A stretch of DNA of 64,000 nucleotides from Halalkalicoccus subterraneus (lineage in GTDB: Archaea; Halobacteriota; Halobacteria; Halobacteriales; Halalkalicoccaceae): positions 22,175 to 86,174 of the forward strand of contig NZ_RDQG01000021.1 of NCBI RefSeq assembly GCF_003697815.1, in the 5' to 3' direction. The notes under the pieces are model-generated. The model was not told where the DNA came from and ran no database searches. It was given only the letters and a program-made list of their open reading frames with translations. Positions within the stretch are counted from its first letter, which is position 1, and every line of letters begins with the position of its first letter. The position numbers were made by a program, and so were the translations under genes. Of the stretch, positions 49,629 to 58,432 are shown in pieces.

Positions 49629-50243
49629 TTAGGCCGGTACGAACTCCGCGGCGTAGAGGTGATTGAGCAGGACGTATGTGAGTACGCCGAGGGTGAGACT
49701 CAGGATCCACGTCCCGGCGGCGACCCGGCCGACCATCGCGTGGCGCGTCTCGCGCAGTTCGGTCGGGGTGTGTGTGATGCCGAGGACGAGCGCGTAGACG
49801 ACCAACGGCACCGCGAGGATCGAGAGAACGATGTGGATCGCGAGCATCAGGATGTAGGCCGTCCCGATCCACTCTACGAGTGGCACCCAGCCGTACTGGC
49901 TGGCGAGGACGAAGTGTTTCTCCCCGCCACCGCCGACCTTCGGGAGGTACAACAGGAGAAACAGGACGATCAGTACGAACGACAGTATCATCGCCGTTCG
50001 GTGTTTTCCCACCTCTCCCTTCCGGATCCAGTACCATCCCAGCGCGAGCGAGATCGTTGCGACCGCGTTTACCACCGCGATAGAGTGTGAAAGCAGATCG
50101 ACCCCGGCTTCACCGATGTCCGGATAGAGCGGTACGACACCGGCGAACGTTCCGATAACGAGTCCGTATCCGACCGCCGTAAGCAACAGCGCCGCGGCCA
50201 GTGGCCGATCTTTCGCCCGTCGCTGTACGGTTGCCGTCGCCAT
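49629..50243 (-). CDS. DUF420 family membrane protein
   Basis: A 204-residue protein with six predicted helices. Family features are the KHRTAMILSF segment, the LLSHSIAVVNAVATISL helix and the later LAIHIVLSILAVPLVVYAL and ETRHAMVGRVAAGTWI stretches, all placing histidines near the membrane face. DUF420 (YozB-like) proteins occur next to heme-copper oxidase genes in bacteria and archaea and are thought to help oxidase assembly; no oxidase genes lie here. Function is inferred from family only. Confidence 0.8.
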   Translation of the reverse strand: MATATVQRRAKDRPLAAALLLTAVGYGLVIGTFAGVVPLYPDIGEAGVDLLSHSIAVVNAVATISLALGWYWIRKGEVGKHRTAMILSFVLIVLFLLLYLPKVGGGGEKHFVLASQYGWVPLVEWIGTAYILMLAIHIVLSILAVPLVVYALVLGITHTPTELRETRHAMVGRVAAGTWILSLTLGVLTYVLLNHLYAAEFVPA

Positions 50244-50384
50244 ACTGACCGTTCGGTGTCAGTCGCTAAATGCACTCTCATTCGCTTCGCGTGTCCCGAG
50301 GGGTCGAACGATGCCGACGATATCGGTGGTCGGAACTCACCGGACGCGGGTCGCTCGTTGCCCTCGTCCCTCGTAGAATCGGAG

Positions 50385-50457
50385 TGGGACCGCCCGGATT
50401 CGAACCGGGGTCAACGGCACCCAAGGCCGCAAGGATACCAAGCTACCCCACGGTCCC
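50385..50457 (-). tRNA. tRNA-Pro (anticodon TGG)
   Basis: Reverse complement folds with acceptor GGGACCG/CGGTCCC and discriminator A. The anticodon stem GCGGC/GCCGT encloses CTTGGGT, giving TGG. D-stem GGGT/ATCC and T-stem CCCGG/CCGGG with TTCGAAT loop are regular. No intron, no encoded CCA. Confidence 0.95.
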
Positions 50458-50524
50458 GTACGTCTCCTTGGCTCGCCGGAACCGAAAGCGTTTCGTTCTT
50501 ATCACGGGCGCTCTTAGTCGAGGT

Positions 50525-50809
50525 ATGGTTACCGGTCTCGAAATCGCGGTGCTCGTCGCGGTTCTCGTCCTTCTGTTGGGGTCCTACCGTGTGATACACA
50601 CCGTCCGACCCTTCATCGTCAACGCGGTCGTTGGACTCGTTGTCCTCCTTCTCGCGTCGACGTTCGGCTTCGGCGTCGAGATCACCCCTATCGTGCTCGT
50701 GATCGTCGCGATCGGGGGCGTTCCGGGGGCGCTGTTGGTCGTCCTGCTCGCGTACGTGGGACTTGCCTTCTCCCCGATCGTCGTATCGTCGCTTCTCCTT
50801 GCCGTATAA
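50525..50809 (+). CDS. BofA-like membrane protein
   Basis: A 94-residue protein with three hydrophobic segments. The second part, FIVNAVVGLVVLLLASTFGFGVEITPIVLVIVAIGGVPGALLV, matches the pattern of the pro-sigmaK processing inhibitor BofA family. Haloarchaea do not sporulate, so the role must differ; control of a membrane protease is a reasonable guess. ATG 50525 opens the hydrophobic sequence; the frame is open upstream across the antisense tRNA but that part is rejected. A TTCTTATCA element lies about 25-30 bases before the ATG. Confidence 0.75.
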   Translation: MVTGLEIAVLVAVLVLLLGSYRVIHTVRPFIVNAVVGLVVLLLASTFGFGVEITPIVLVIVAIGGVPGALLVVLLAYVGLAFSPIVVSSLLLAV

Positions 50810-50853
50810 CTAATCGCTCCATATCTATGAGGATTCTTATCATATAGGTGATT

Positions 50854-50988
50854 ATGTGGTTCCTTGCGCTCGGTGTCGGGTGGCTAGTCGCGTTCGTCTC
50901 CGTGGGCGGTTTGCTGTTCGCCGAGGGGAGACGAGCCGAACGGGAGCGTCTCGAAACGACGGATATCGATCCGGGGGATCCGATCTGA
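50854..50988 (+). CDS. 44-residue single-helix membrane protein
   Basis: ATG 50854 to TGA 50986-50988. One hydrophobic helix (WFLALGVGWLVAFVSVGGLLF) is followed by a charged tail AEGRRAERERLETTDIDPGDPI. It stops directly next to the convergent helicase stop. The positive-inside layout looks real, and it lies 44 bases after the BofA-like gene in the same direction. Confidence 0.55.
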   Translation: MWFLALGVGWLVAFVSVGGLLFAEGRRAERERLETTDIDPGDPI

Positions 50989-53043
50989 TCAGCCCTCTTC
51001 GTCGTGAAGCTCCATCTCGGCGACGATGTCGAGGGGGTCGTGGCCCTTCCTGATACCGTCGAGGATCTTGAACGCCTCGTCGGGTGCGAGGAAGTGTCGC
51101 GTCACCGCCCGTCCGAGCGGGGTCGGTGAGAGCCCATCGATGAAGCCGTATTCCAGTAGCTTGCCGATCGCGTGGGTGGTCGGGATCTCGCCGATCATGC
51201 GGTCGTTGAGCGACTTCGCGCGCTTTCCTCCGACGGTCACGTTCGCGAGCGTCTCCTCGATGGCCGCCGACTCGTCGTAGTGGGTGCGAACCGGCTCCAT
51301 CTCGTCTTTCAACAGAGTGAAGGCGACCTCGTCCTCGGTCCCCTCCATGCTGTTGTGGTACGCACAGTCGGGTTCGACCAACAGATAGACCGTCCCGCGG
51401 TCGTGGTAGTCGGGCCGGCCCGCCCGGCCGAGCATCTGGTGGAACTCTTGGACCGAGAGCCACTCGATGCCCATCGCGAGCGTATCGAAGATCACCTGTG
51501 AGGCTGGGAAGTCCACGCCCGCGGCGAGCGCCGCCGTGGTGACGACCGCCGATAGTTCCTGCTCTGCGAACATCCGCTCGACCTTCTTGCGCCGGCCGTA
51601 GTCCAGCCCGGCGTGGTACGGTGCGGCGTTGTACTCGATCTTCCGGCTGATCTCGTGACAGCGCCGCCGGGAGTTGGTGAAGATGATCGTCTGACCCTGA
51701 TAGCCTTTCGAGGACTCGCGGTCGAACTCGCGTTTGACCAGGCGGTTCTCGATGCGCGGTTTCTCGGCGCCGTCGGCGAAGGTGAGGTGGCGCTCGATCG
51801 GGATGGGCCGCTCTTCGAACTCGATCAGTCGGGCCTCGAGCTTTCGGGCGAGCCATTCGGGGTTGCCGACGGTCGCCGAGAGGTAGATCCACTGTGCACC
51901 GCCATAGCCCGTCCGTTTGCCCGCGCGCTGCTCACAGTAGTCCTTCAGCCGGGCGATCAGCCCGTCGAGGCGGTGGCCCCGTCCGTCCTCCTTTAGGGTG
52001 TGGACCTCGTCGATGACGACCGACCCGATATCGCCGAGATCCCGCCCCGTCCGCAGCGCGTGGTCGATCCCCTCGTAGGTCCCGACGATCACGTCCGCGT
52101 TCGGGTCGAACCGGTTGCCGTCGTCCCGGACGCGGCTTGCACCCACGCGGAGGGTGACGTTTACGAGGTCGCCGTAGGTGTCTTTGAAGTCCTCGTGTTT
52201 CTGGTTCGCGAGCGCTACCAGGGGAACGAGAAAGAGCAGCTTCCCGTCGCCCCGGAGCACCCGGTCGATCCCGGTCATCTCCCCGACAAGCGTCTTGCCG
52301 GTGGCCGTCGCCGAGACGACGAGCTGGTCTTGCTGTTCGAACAGTCCGTTCTCGACGGCGAGGCTTTGGACCGGCAGGAGGTCGTCGAACCGCCCCTCCA
52401 CTAAACCCTGTAGCTCCGGGTGGAGGTCCAGCGAGGAGACGGGGACGGGATCGACCTCGTCGGTCGTCGCGCTGATTTCGTCGAACTTCGTGAGGTCGGG
52501 ATCGAGCTGGCCCTGCAGGAGGTTCGTGATCCGCTCTAGGTCCTGGACTTCGAGCAGCAGGTCCTTCAGTCGCTCCTCGGCCGCACCCGTCACCCCGCCC
52601 GCATAGGAGAGTTCGCGTTCGAGTTCGACGAACGCACAGTCCGGGCAGATCTGCTCGCGTCCGGTTTCGATCGCGGTCTCCTCGGTGATCGGCGAATACC
52701 GCCCCGCCGCCGCACAGAGCCGACAGGTCCGCACGACACGCGCGTCGAGCTGGTACCCGGAGAGCATCTCCCGGAGCTCCTCGCGGCCCGCCCGGGAGGT
52801 CTGCTCTGAGATGCGGATCCGGTCGGCTCCGCGCGCGAACTCGACGAACTCCTCGGGGCTGCGTGGCTCTTGGGTCGAGTCGCGCTTGATGCGGAACTTC
52901 CCGGGTCGCGGGCCCGCGTTCGTCTCCTTGAGTTCGAGGACTGCCTGAAACAGCCGCTCGTCGTCCCGGATGGGAACGGCGAGGTAGTCGTCGCCGGTCC
53001 CGTGGAGGAAGAGCGTTCCGACCCGCTGGCGCTGCGTTGACAC
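50989..53043 (-). CDS. DEAD/DEAH-box helicase, Ski2-like
   Basis: A 684-residue SF2 helicase. An N-terminal domain of ~200 residues carries a zinc-binding CRLC...CPDC arrangement (about residues 111-140). The helicase core has motif I ATATGKT, motif II DEVH, motif III LSATV, a motif IV region TIIFTNSRRRC, motif V TTAALAAGVDFP and motif VI QMLGRAGRPDYHDRG, and a short C-terminal part. The Ski2-like core suggests RNA or DNA unwinding linked to repair or RNA decay. The N-terminal zinc domain appears specific to archaeal members. Substrate unknown. Confidence 0.88.
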   Translation of the reverse strand: MSTQRQRVGTLFLHGTGDDYLAVPIRDDERLFQAVLELKETNAGPRPGKFRIKRDSTQEPRSPEEFVEFARGADRIRISEQTSRAGREELREMLSGYQLDARVVRTCRLCAAAGRYSPITEETAIETGREQICPDCAFVELERELSYAGGVTGAAEERLKDLLLEVQDLERITNLLQGQLDPDLTKFDEISATTDEVDPVPVSSLDLHPELQGLVEGRFDDLLPVQSLAVENGLFEQQDQLVVSATATGKTLVGEMTGIDRVLRGDGKLLFLVPLVALANQKHEDFKDTYGDLVNVTLRVGASRVRDDGNRFDPNADVIVGTYEGIDHALRTGRDLGDIGSVVIDEVHTLKEDGRGHRLDGLIARLKDYCEQRAGKRTGYGGAQWIYLSATVGNPEWLARKLEARLIEFEERPIPIERHLTFADGAEKPRIENRLVKREFDRESSKGYQGQTIIFTNSRRRCHEISRKIEYNAAPYHAGLDYGRRKKVERMFAEQELSAVVTTAALAAGVDFPASQVIFDTLAMGIEWLSVQEFHQMLGRAGRPDYHDRGTVYLLVEPDCAYHNSMEGTEDEVAFTLLKDEMEPVRTHYDESAAIEETLANVTVGGKRAKSLNDRMIGEIPTTHAIGKLLEYGFIDGLSPTPLGRAVTRHFLAPDEAFKILDGIRKGHDPLDIVAEMELHDEEG

Positions 53044-53091
53044 TGTCGGCTCTACGGACGCGAGGTATTTGTGCCTATCACTCTCCGCCGC

Positions 53092-54288
53092 TCAGATCAC
53101 GAGCAGCCAGCCCACCGCGATCCCCGACGTCACGAGCGCGATGGGCGCTCCGACGGCGATCAACCTGACGACCGACAGCGAGACGCCGCGCCGAGCGGCG
53201 CTCTCGAGGACGATCAGGGTCGCCGCGCTCCCGATGGGCGTTGCGTTGCCCGCGAGCGTCGAGACCGCCGCCAACAGGAGCCATCCTCTCTCACCGGCCG
53301 TCGTCTCCGCGAGCAGGATCACCGCCGGGACGTTGCTCACGACGTTCGAGAGGACGAACGTCCCGCCCGCCAGGGCGAGTGGACCATCGAGCCGACCGAG
53401 AACGGTCTCGACGACCGTCCCCGACAGCGATCCGACGAGGACGAACATCCCAGCGAACAGGACGAGGATTCCCCAGTCGATCCGATCGATGACTTCGGTA
53501 CCGGGGACCCGCCTGAGGGCCTGTAGGATCGCGATGTGGACGATGGCGACCCCTGCGGCGATCACGCCCGGGGAAACCGATGGCACGGCGAGCAACAGCC
53601 CGAGCGTTCCCAGCAGGAACCCGCCGCTGAACAGCGCCCACCGCTCGTCGAACTCGGGCGAGTCGGTGGTCGGCTGTACCAACCGGTGGTTCCGGGTGAG
53701 CGCCACGAGCGGGACGGCCGCCACCACGAGACAGATGGCCCCCAGCGGGGCGAGCGCCGCGACGAACTCGCCGGTCGTCAACCCGCTCCGGCTGAGGATG
53801 TAGGCGTTCTGGGGGTTCCCCAGCGGGGTCGCGACGCTGCCGACGTTCGCCCCGAAGACGACGGCCAGCAGCGGTCCCGTCGGATCGATATCGAGGCGGT
53901 CGATCGTCCCGACGAGAACCGGCGTCAGCAACAACACGGTGGCGTCGTTGAGCGCGACGGTCGATAGCCCTGCCGCGACGAGCAAGGTCCCGAGCACCAG
54001 CTGTCGAACCGTCCCCACACGCGCCACCAGTGTCGACCCGACCCACCGATAGAACCCGCTCATCGATAGGGCCTCGACGTGGACCATCATTCCGAACAGC
54101 AACAACAGGGTGTCGATGTGAACGCTCTCGAACGCTTCCGAAGGGGAAATCGCTCCGATCGCGACGACGGCGACAGCACCGACTGCCGCCGTCACGGCCC
54201 GGTCGAGCGGGACGTCGCCGATGCGCCGAACGAACAGCAGTCCGAACGTCCCGACGACGATGCCGAGAGTCAGCGGGTTCGGGGCCAT
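53092..54288 (-). CDS. SLC13/ArsB-type anion permease
   Basis: A 398-residue membrane protein with about 11 helices in two halves. Each half contains the re-entrant signature of this superfamily, ALNDATVLLLTPVL in the first and SNVVSNVPAVILL in the second, with ANVGSVATPLGNPQN between. Transported ions in the family include dicarboxylates, sulfate, arsenite and others. ATG 54288 (MAPNPLTLGIVVG) is preferred; the frame is open to 54366 but gives a hydrophilic lead. It is divergent from the universal stress gene. Confidence 0.85.
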   Translation of the reverse strand: MAPNPLTLGIVVGTFGLLFVRRIGDVPLDRAVTAAVGAVAVVAIGAISPSEAFESVHIDTLLLLFGMMVHVEALSMSGFYRWVGSTLVARVGTVRQLVLGTLLVAAGLSTVALNDATVLLLTPVLVGTIDRLDIDPTGPLLAVVFGANVGSVATPLGNPQNAYILSRSGLTTGEFVAALAPLGAICLVVAAVPLVALTRNHRLVQPTTDSPEFDERWALFSGGFLLGTLGLLLAVPSVSPGVIAAGVAIVHIAILQALRRVPGTEVIDRIDWGILVLFAGMFVLVGSLSGTVVETVLGRLDGPLALAGGTFVLSNVVSNVPAVILLAETTAGERGWLLLAAVSTLAGNATPIGSAATLIVLESAARRGVSLSVVRLIAVGAPIALVTSGIAVGWLLVI

Positions 54289-54384
54289 TACCGTCCGAAT
54301 CGGACGAGAGGGCGAAACCGCTGTCGATGTGGGGGTTTGGTCTCGCGACTGAACGCTTTTCACCATTGATAACTAATAACAGGC

Positions 54385-55284
54385 ATGGCATCCGGTACAG
54401 TGGCGGGAAACGGAACGGCGAACGGTTATCGGCTGGTCGTCGCCGTCGGCGATCCGAGCTACGCGACCCAACTAGTCCGGACCGCCGTCGACCTCGCGCG
54501 CGCGAACGACGGGACCGTCACGGTCGTCACCGTCGTCGACAAGCCCCGCGGCTCGCCGTTTTCGGTCTTTTCGGACGAGCGGATCAGGCGCGAGTTCGCC
54601 GGCGACCGCCGCGAGATCCTCGACCGGGCGCTCTCGGTCGCGGACGACTCCGTCCCTGTCGACGGACAGGTCGTCGTCGGAACCGACACCGCCCGCACGC
54701 TCCGCTCGACCGCGCGCGAACTGGATGCCGACGTGCTGCTGGTCGGCTGGCACGGCCGATCCCGACGCGACGGACTCGTTCTCGGCTCAACCGTGGACGC
54801 GCTGCTTCGTCGCGCGCCCTGTGACGTGCTCGTTGAGCGGATCGGCGCCACCGCCGACGGCGTCGAACACGTGCTGTTGCCCGTTGCCGGCGGTCCACAC
54901 CTCCCGCTGGCGGCGAGCGTCGCGGAGACGATCGCCGCCGCCAACGACGCGACGGTGCGCGTACTGGCGGTGGTCGCCCCCGACGCGACCGACGACGAAC
55001 GCGAGACGGCCCGCGCCCACATCGAGGGGGCGCTCGACCACCTCGATGGCGTCGAAACGGAAGCCGATCTTGGGGAATCCGACGGGATCGAGGACGGTGT
55101 GCTCGACGCCGTGCGCGCCAGTGACCTCGTCGTGTTCGGTGCGACCCGCCACGGCCGGGTCCGTCGCCGGCTGGTCGGCTCGATCCCCCAGATGGTCGGG
55201 CGCCGCTCGGATCGAACCGTCATCATCGCCCGGCGAAAACTCGGCTCGTCGATCGTCGATCGACTCACGGCACGGCTCCGCTGA
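54385..55284 (+). CDS. tandem universal stress protein
   Basis: A 299-residue protein made of two UspA domains (about 1-150 and 155-299). The first has the ATP-binding signature G-x2-G-x9-G-(S/T) in GWHGRSRRDGLVLGST, the second a comparable GATRHGRVRRRLVGSI. Tandem Usp proteins are frequent near transporters in haloarchaea and may sense nucleotides. It is divergently placed to the anion permease, which may be its partner. Confidence 0.87.
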   Translation: MASGTVAGNGTANGYRLVVAVGDPSYATQLVRTAVDLARANDGTVTVVTVVDKPRGSPFSVFSDERIRREFAGDRREILDRALSVADDSVPVDGQVVVGTDTARTLRSTARELDADVLLVGWHGRSRRDGLVLGSTVDALLRRAPCDVLVERIGATADGVEHVLLPVAGGPHLPLAASVAETIAAANDATVRVLAVVAPDATDDERETARAHIEGALDHLDGVETEADLGESDGIEDGVLDAVRASDLVVFGATRHGRVRRRLVGSIPQMVGRRSDRTVIIARRKLGSSIVDRLTARLR

Positions 55285-55299
55285 GAGTAGTGTGACGTC

Positions 55300-55306
55300 T
55301 TTTATA
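55300..55306 (+). promoter_or_regulatory. TATA element of the site-2 protease gene
   Basis: TTTTATA lies 26-32 bases before ATG 55332, the distance of a leaderless promoter. Confidence 0.5.
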
Positions 55307-55331
55307 CGTCCGCCGCCCCAATCGACGAGTG

Positions 55332-56558
55332 ATGTTCAAGAGCTTCCGGATCGGATCACTTTTCGGGATCCCTATCAAGTTGGACGTCTCTTTTCTGCTG
55401 ATCCTTCCGATCTTCGCGTGGCTGATCGGCGCGCAGATCGAGACGCTCGTGGGCCCGCTTAACGCCGTCTTCGGGACGGGTCTCGATGGCGCGGCGCTTA
55501 CGACCGGCTCCCGATCGTGGTTCCTCGGCCTGGCGGCCGCCATCGGCCTGTTCGTCGGCGTCATCCTCCACGAACTCGGCCACTCGCTCGTCGCGATTCG
55601 TTACGGGTTTCCCATCGACTCGATCACGCTGTGGATCTTCGGCGGCTTGGCCCAACTCAGCGATCAGCCCGAGGACTGGAAACAGGAGTTCCTCATCGCC
55701 ATCGCCGGACCGATCGTCAGCGTTCTCGTCGGTGCTGCCTCGTATCTGCTGTTGTTCGTCGTCCCCACGAGCCTCGACGGCGTCGTCTTCGTGCTGGCTT
55801 ACTTGGCACTGCTCAACATCGCGCTTGCGGGGTTCAACATGCTTCCGGCCTTCCCGATGGACGGCGGGCGCGTCCTGCGGGCACTGCTCGCACGGACTCG
55901 CCCCTTCGCGCGCGCGACCCAGATCGCCGCCGAGGTCGGCAAATTCTTCGCGCTGCTCATGGGGCTGTTCGGCCTGCTGCAGTTCAACGTCATCCTCATC
56001 GGGATCGCCTTTTTCATCTACATCGGTGCCTCCGGCGAGGCCCAACAGACGGTGATGAACGCTGCCTTCGAGGGTGTCCGGGTCGACGACATCATGACCC
56101 GCGGCGAGGACGTTCACACCGTCTCCCCCGACACTTCGATCGCCGAGCTACTAGAACGGATGTTCTCCCAGCGTCACACCGGCTACCCGGTGATGGAAAA
56201 CGACCGCCTCGTCGGGCTCGTTACCTTGTCCGACGCCCGCGGGGTCGACGCCGTCGAGCGCGACGCTTTCACCGTCGAGGACGTGATGACGCGCGATCTG
56301 GAAGTGATCGACCCGGACGCCGAGGCGATGGAGGCCCTTCAGCGGATGCAACAGAACCGGATCGGACGGCTGCTCGTCATCGAGAACGGTGAACTCGTCG
56401 GGTTGATCTCTCGGACCGATCTGATGACCGCGCTCAACATCATCAAATCGAGCGGGTCGATCGAGACCGCGAAACGGGCAGCCGACGAGCGTGGTCCCGA
56501 TCACGACCAACCGCCCCAACCGGATAGCTCGGGCTCGGACCGGCAGTGGGAGCGGTAG
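55332..56558 (+). CDS. site-2 protease family (M50) metalloprotease with CBS pair
   Basis: A 408-residue intramembrane protease. The zinc motif HELGH is at residues 80-84 and the third ligand is D177 in FPMDGGRVLRA. About six hydrophobic helices precede two cytoplasmic CBS domains (about 250-305 and 312-368; VDDIMTRGEDVHTV, VEDVMTRDLEVIDP). CBS domains bind adenine nucleotides and may gate the protease, as in SpoIVFB-like enzymes. ATG 55332 is preferred over GTG 55329. The substrate could be a membrane-held regulator; BofA-like and membrane winged-helix proteins occur in this window. Confidence 0.92.
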   Translation: MFKSFRIGSLFGIPIKLDVSFLLILPIFAWLIGAQIETLVGPLNAVFGTGLDGAALTTGSRSWFLGLAAAIGLFVGVILHELGHSLVAIRYGFPIDSITLWIFGGLAQLSDQPEDWKQEFLIAIAGPIVSVLVGAASYLLLFVVPTSLDGVVFVLAYLALLNIALAGFNMLPAFPMDGGRVLRALLARTRPFARATQIAAEVGKFFALLMGLFGLLQFNVILIGIAFFIYIGASGEAQQTVMNAAFEGVRVDDIMTRGEDVHTVSPDTSIAELLERMFSQRHTGYPVMENDRLVGLVTLSDARGVDAVERDAFTVEDVMTRDLEVIDPDAEAMEALQRMQQNRIGRLLVIENGELVGLISRTDLMTALNIIKSSGSIETAKRAADERGPDHDQPPQPDSSGSDRQWER

Positions 56559-56571
56559 CGCGAAAAACTCG

Positions 56572-57000
56572 TTAGTCGATGTCGATGCGCGATTCGTCGT
56601 CGGTGGTCTCCTCGCGGGTCGGGAGGTGGACCTCGAGGACGCCGTTGCGGTAGCTCGCGGTGATCTCCGCTTCGATCACGTCGCCGACGTGCAGTTGCTC
56701 GTGGGCGTGACGGGTGTGTCGCTCGGCGACGGTCCCGTCGTCGCTACTGGTCTCATGGGTCGCCCGAATCGAGATCATCCCGTCCTCGTATCGCAGGTCG
56801 ATCTCCTCTTTCTCGAACCCGGGCATGTCGGCGAGCAGGACGTAGCCCTCCTCGTCGGTGTCGAGGCTGAGGTTGATGTCCCGCTGCCCGTCGCCCGAGA
56901 GCGAGGGGTGTCCGTCCCAGCCGTTCCACGCCGACATCGAGCGGCGCATCTGTTCGAACATTCGGTCCATCTCCTCGAAGGGGTCTCGTCGCATTGCCAT
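56572..57000 (-). CDS. Hsp20/alpha-crystallin small heat-shock protein
   Basis: A 142-residue chaperone. A short N-terminal region (RRDPFEEMDRMFEQMRRSM) is followed by the alpha-crystallin domain with DGYVLLADMPGFEKEEIDLRY-type strands and the late NGVLEVHLP motif. Starts at ATG 57000; ATG 56994 is possible. It is divergent from a 42-residue gene across an AT-rich region (57001-57120) that should contain the heat-responsive promoter. Small heat-shock proteins hold unfolded proteins without ATP. Confidence 0.92.
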   Translation of the reverse strand: MAMRRDPFEEMDRMFEQMRRSMSAWNGWDGHPSLSGDGQRDINLSLDTDEEGYVLLADMPGFEKEEIDLRYEDGMISIRATHETSSDDGTVAERHTRHAHEQLHVGDVIEAEITASYRNGVLEVHLPTREETTDDESRIDID

Positions 57001-57131
57001 AATGAACAGTAATACATTGTTTGCGATTCTATATAGCGATTGCGAGAGCTTTGCTATCACCTGTCCGAAATTAATTAACTCGATTGTGAATCGCAGTAAC
57101 TTCATATGGCAAGCGATTGTATGGATAGGTG

Positions 57132-57260
57132 ATGCCAGAGATCACCGTCTCCGATTCGCTGTACCGTCAGCTCGAAAACGCCGCGACCGAGGAGGATTTC
57201 GAGTCGGCACTGTGGGAGATGACCTACCTATTCCAGCGCGGTAACGACCCATCGGAGTAA
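57132..57260 (+). CDS. 42-residue protein, possibly ribbon-helix-helix type
   Basis: ATG 57132 to TAA 57258-57260. The reading MPEITVSDSLYRQLENAATEE continues as an acidic amphipathic helix (FESALWEMTYLF). The start ITVSDSLYRQL resembles the strand and first helix of ribbon-helix-helix proteins. It lies opposite the Hsp20 gene and may share its control region. Confidence 0.55.
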   Translation: MPEITVSDSLYRQLENAATEEDFESALWEMTYLFQRGNDPSE

Positions 57261-57369
57261 CCACTTCTCGTCGGCCAGTTACGTTCACGCGTCGATAGAG
57301 CGCTGGCGCTGTCCTATGAGTGTCTTGGAGGGGCCTGCACCTACTGGCTTTTCGGCGGGTCGCGAAAAG

Positions 57370-57443
57370 GTCCAGGTGCGAGAATTGAACCCGCGTCTCA
57401 GCCTCCACAAGGCTGAAGGATAGTCCACTACCCCAACCCGGAC
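57370..57443 (-). tRNA. tRNA-His (anticodon GTG)
   Basis: Reverse complement folds with acceptor TCCGGGT/ACCTGGA, an encoded extra G at -1 (57443) opposite C73 (57370), the identity pair of histidine tRNAs. The anticodon stem CAGCC/GGCTG encloses TTGTGGA, giving GTG. T-stem GCGGG/CTCGC includes one G-T pair. Confidence 0.95.
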
Positions 57444-57525
57444 ACACACGTTCGTACTCGCCCTGTGGATAAAATACGTTACGACTTCCGAACGCTTTTT
57501 CTCCACGGTACCGTACTCCCGTTCA

Positions 57526-57981
57526 GTGGCGATCACCGACAAGATCTACGTCAAGAACCACCGCCAACTCGCCTCCCAGCTCGAGACGTCGATCCCTAAG
57601 GGCGCGTTCAAAGGGGCGACGCTCGACCTGCTGTTTCAAGGCGAGGGCTTGGAGAAGCTCGACGAGGCCTCCAGGGAGCGCGTACTCGATTTCGCACAGG
57701 ACTTCCTGGACTGTGGCTGTGATACCAACCCCTACTGTGGGCATCCCGAACGCAAGTTCATGCGCTATCTCCTCGAACTCCGCGCCGGCGGGCTCGGCCC
57801 CGAGGCGATCGTCGACGTCATGAGCGACGACTACATGGTCTACGCCTACCCCGGTGACGTTCTCTCTTTCCTCGACGATTCGGTCCGCACCCTCGAAGCA
57901 GTTGAGGCGCTCGCTGACGTCGAGGACAACGACGAGGTCGAACGGGCCGCGGGGACGAAAAAGCGCGAGCTGTCGGGCTAG
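57526..57981 (+). CDS. conserved haloarchaeal protein of unknown function (151 residues)
   Basis: A soluble protein starting at GTG 57526 (MAITDKIYVKNHRQLASQLETS). It contains a cysteine/histidine cluster, CGCDTNPYCGHPERKF (about 64-80), which could bind a metal, and a C-terminal helical part. The compact domain with many aromatic and acidic residues is typical of conserved haloarchaeal families, but I cannot assign a function. Its TAG stop overlaps the stop of the convergent gene in the palindrome CTAG. Confidence 0.75.
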   Translation: MAITDKIYVKNHRQLASQLETSIPKGAFKGATLDLLFQGEGLEKLDEASRERVLDFAQDFLDCGCDTNPYCGHPERKFMRYLLELRAGGLGPEAIVDVMSDDYMVYAYPGDVLSFLDDSVRTLEAVEALADVEDNDEVERAAGTKKRELSG

Positions 57982-58394
57982 CCCAGCCTGTAGGGGTCCT
58001 CGGTCTCGTCCCCTCCGTTTTCGCGGTCGAGCTCTTCTAAATGGACGACTTCCTCGATCTCCTCGTCATTGTCGAGCTGTCGTCGCAACTGTGTCACGTA
58101 GCGTTTGTGCTCGTCGAGCTGCTCCCGGAGGTGTTCGGCTTCGAGTTCGAGGCGCTCGTGCTCGCGGACGAAACTCTTTGGCACCTCGACCTTCGGTGGG
58201 AACCCCTCGGTCGTCTCGCCGGTGAGTTCGTTCTCGGGGATGACTTGGACCTGGCCGTTGTGGGCAACCAGCGTGTCGACGTAGTCGCGAAACACCGCCG
58301 ACAGCGAGATATCGCGCTCTTCTGCGATCTCCCGTAGGGTCTCGAAGGCGTCCTCGTTGACGCGAAACGAGATCGTCTTGTTCTTGTTGCCCAT
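57978..58394 (-). CDS. ribbon-helix-helix protein with coiled coil
   Basis: A 138-residue protein. The start MGNKNKTISFRVNEDAFETLREIAEERDISLSAVFRDYVDTLV is a CopG/Arc-like ribbon-helix-helix DNA-binding domain. It is followed by a proline-rich connector and a long heptad-like helix (REHERLELEAEHLREQLDEHKRYVTQLRRQLDND), probably a coiled coil for oligomerisation. ATG 58394 was chosen because it starts at the first strand; the 9-codon extension to 58421 is less likely. Role: probable transcription regulator. Confidence 0.8.
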   Translation of the reverse strand: MGNKNKTISFRVNEDAFETLREIAEERDISLSAVFRDYVDTLVAHNGQVQVIPENELTGETTEGFPPKVEVPKSFVREHERLELEAEHLREQLDEHKRYVTQLRRQLDNDEEIEEVVHLEELDRENGGDETEDPYRLG

Positions 58395-58432
58395 TCTCCC
58401 CTCACTTTGCTCGTAATCCACTTAAGCGTTCG

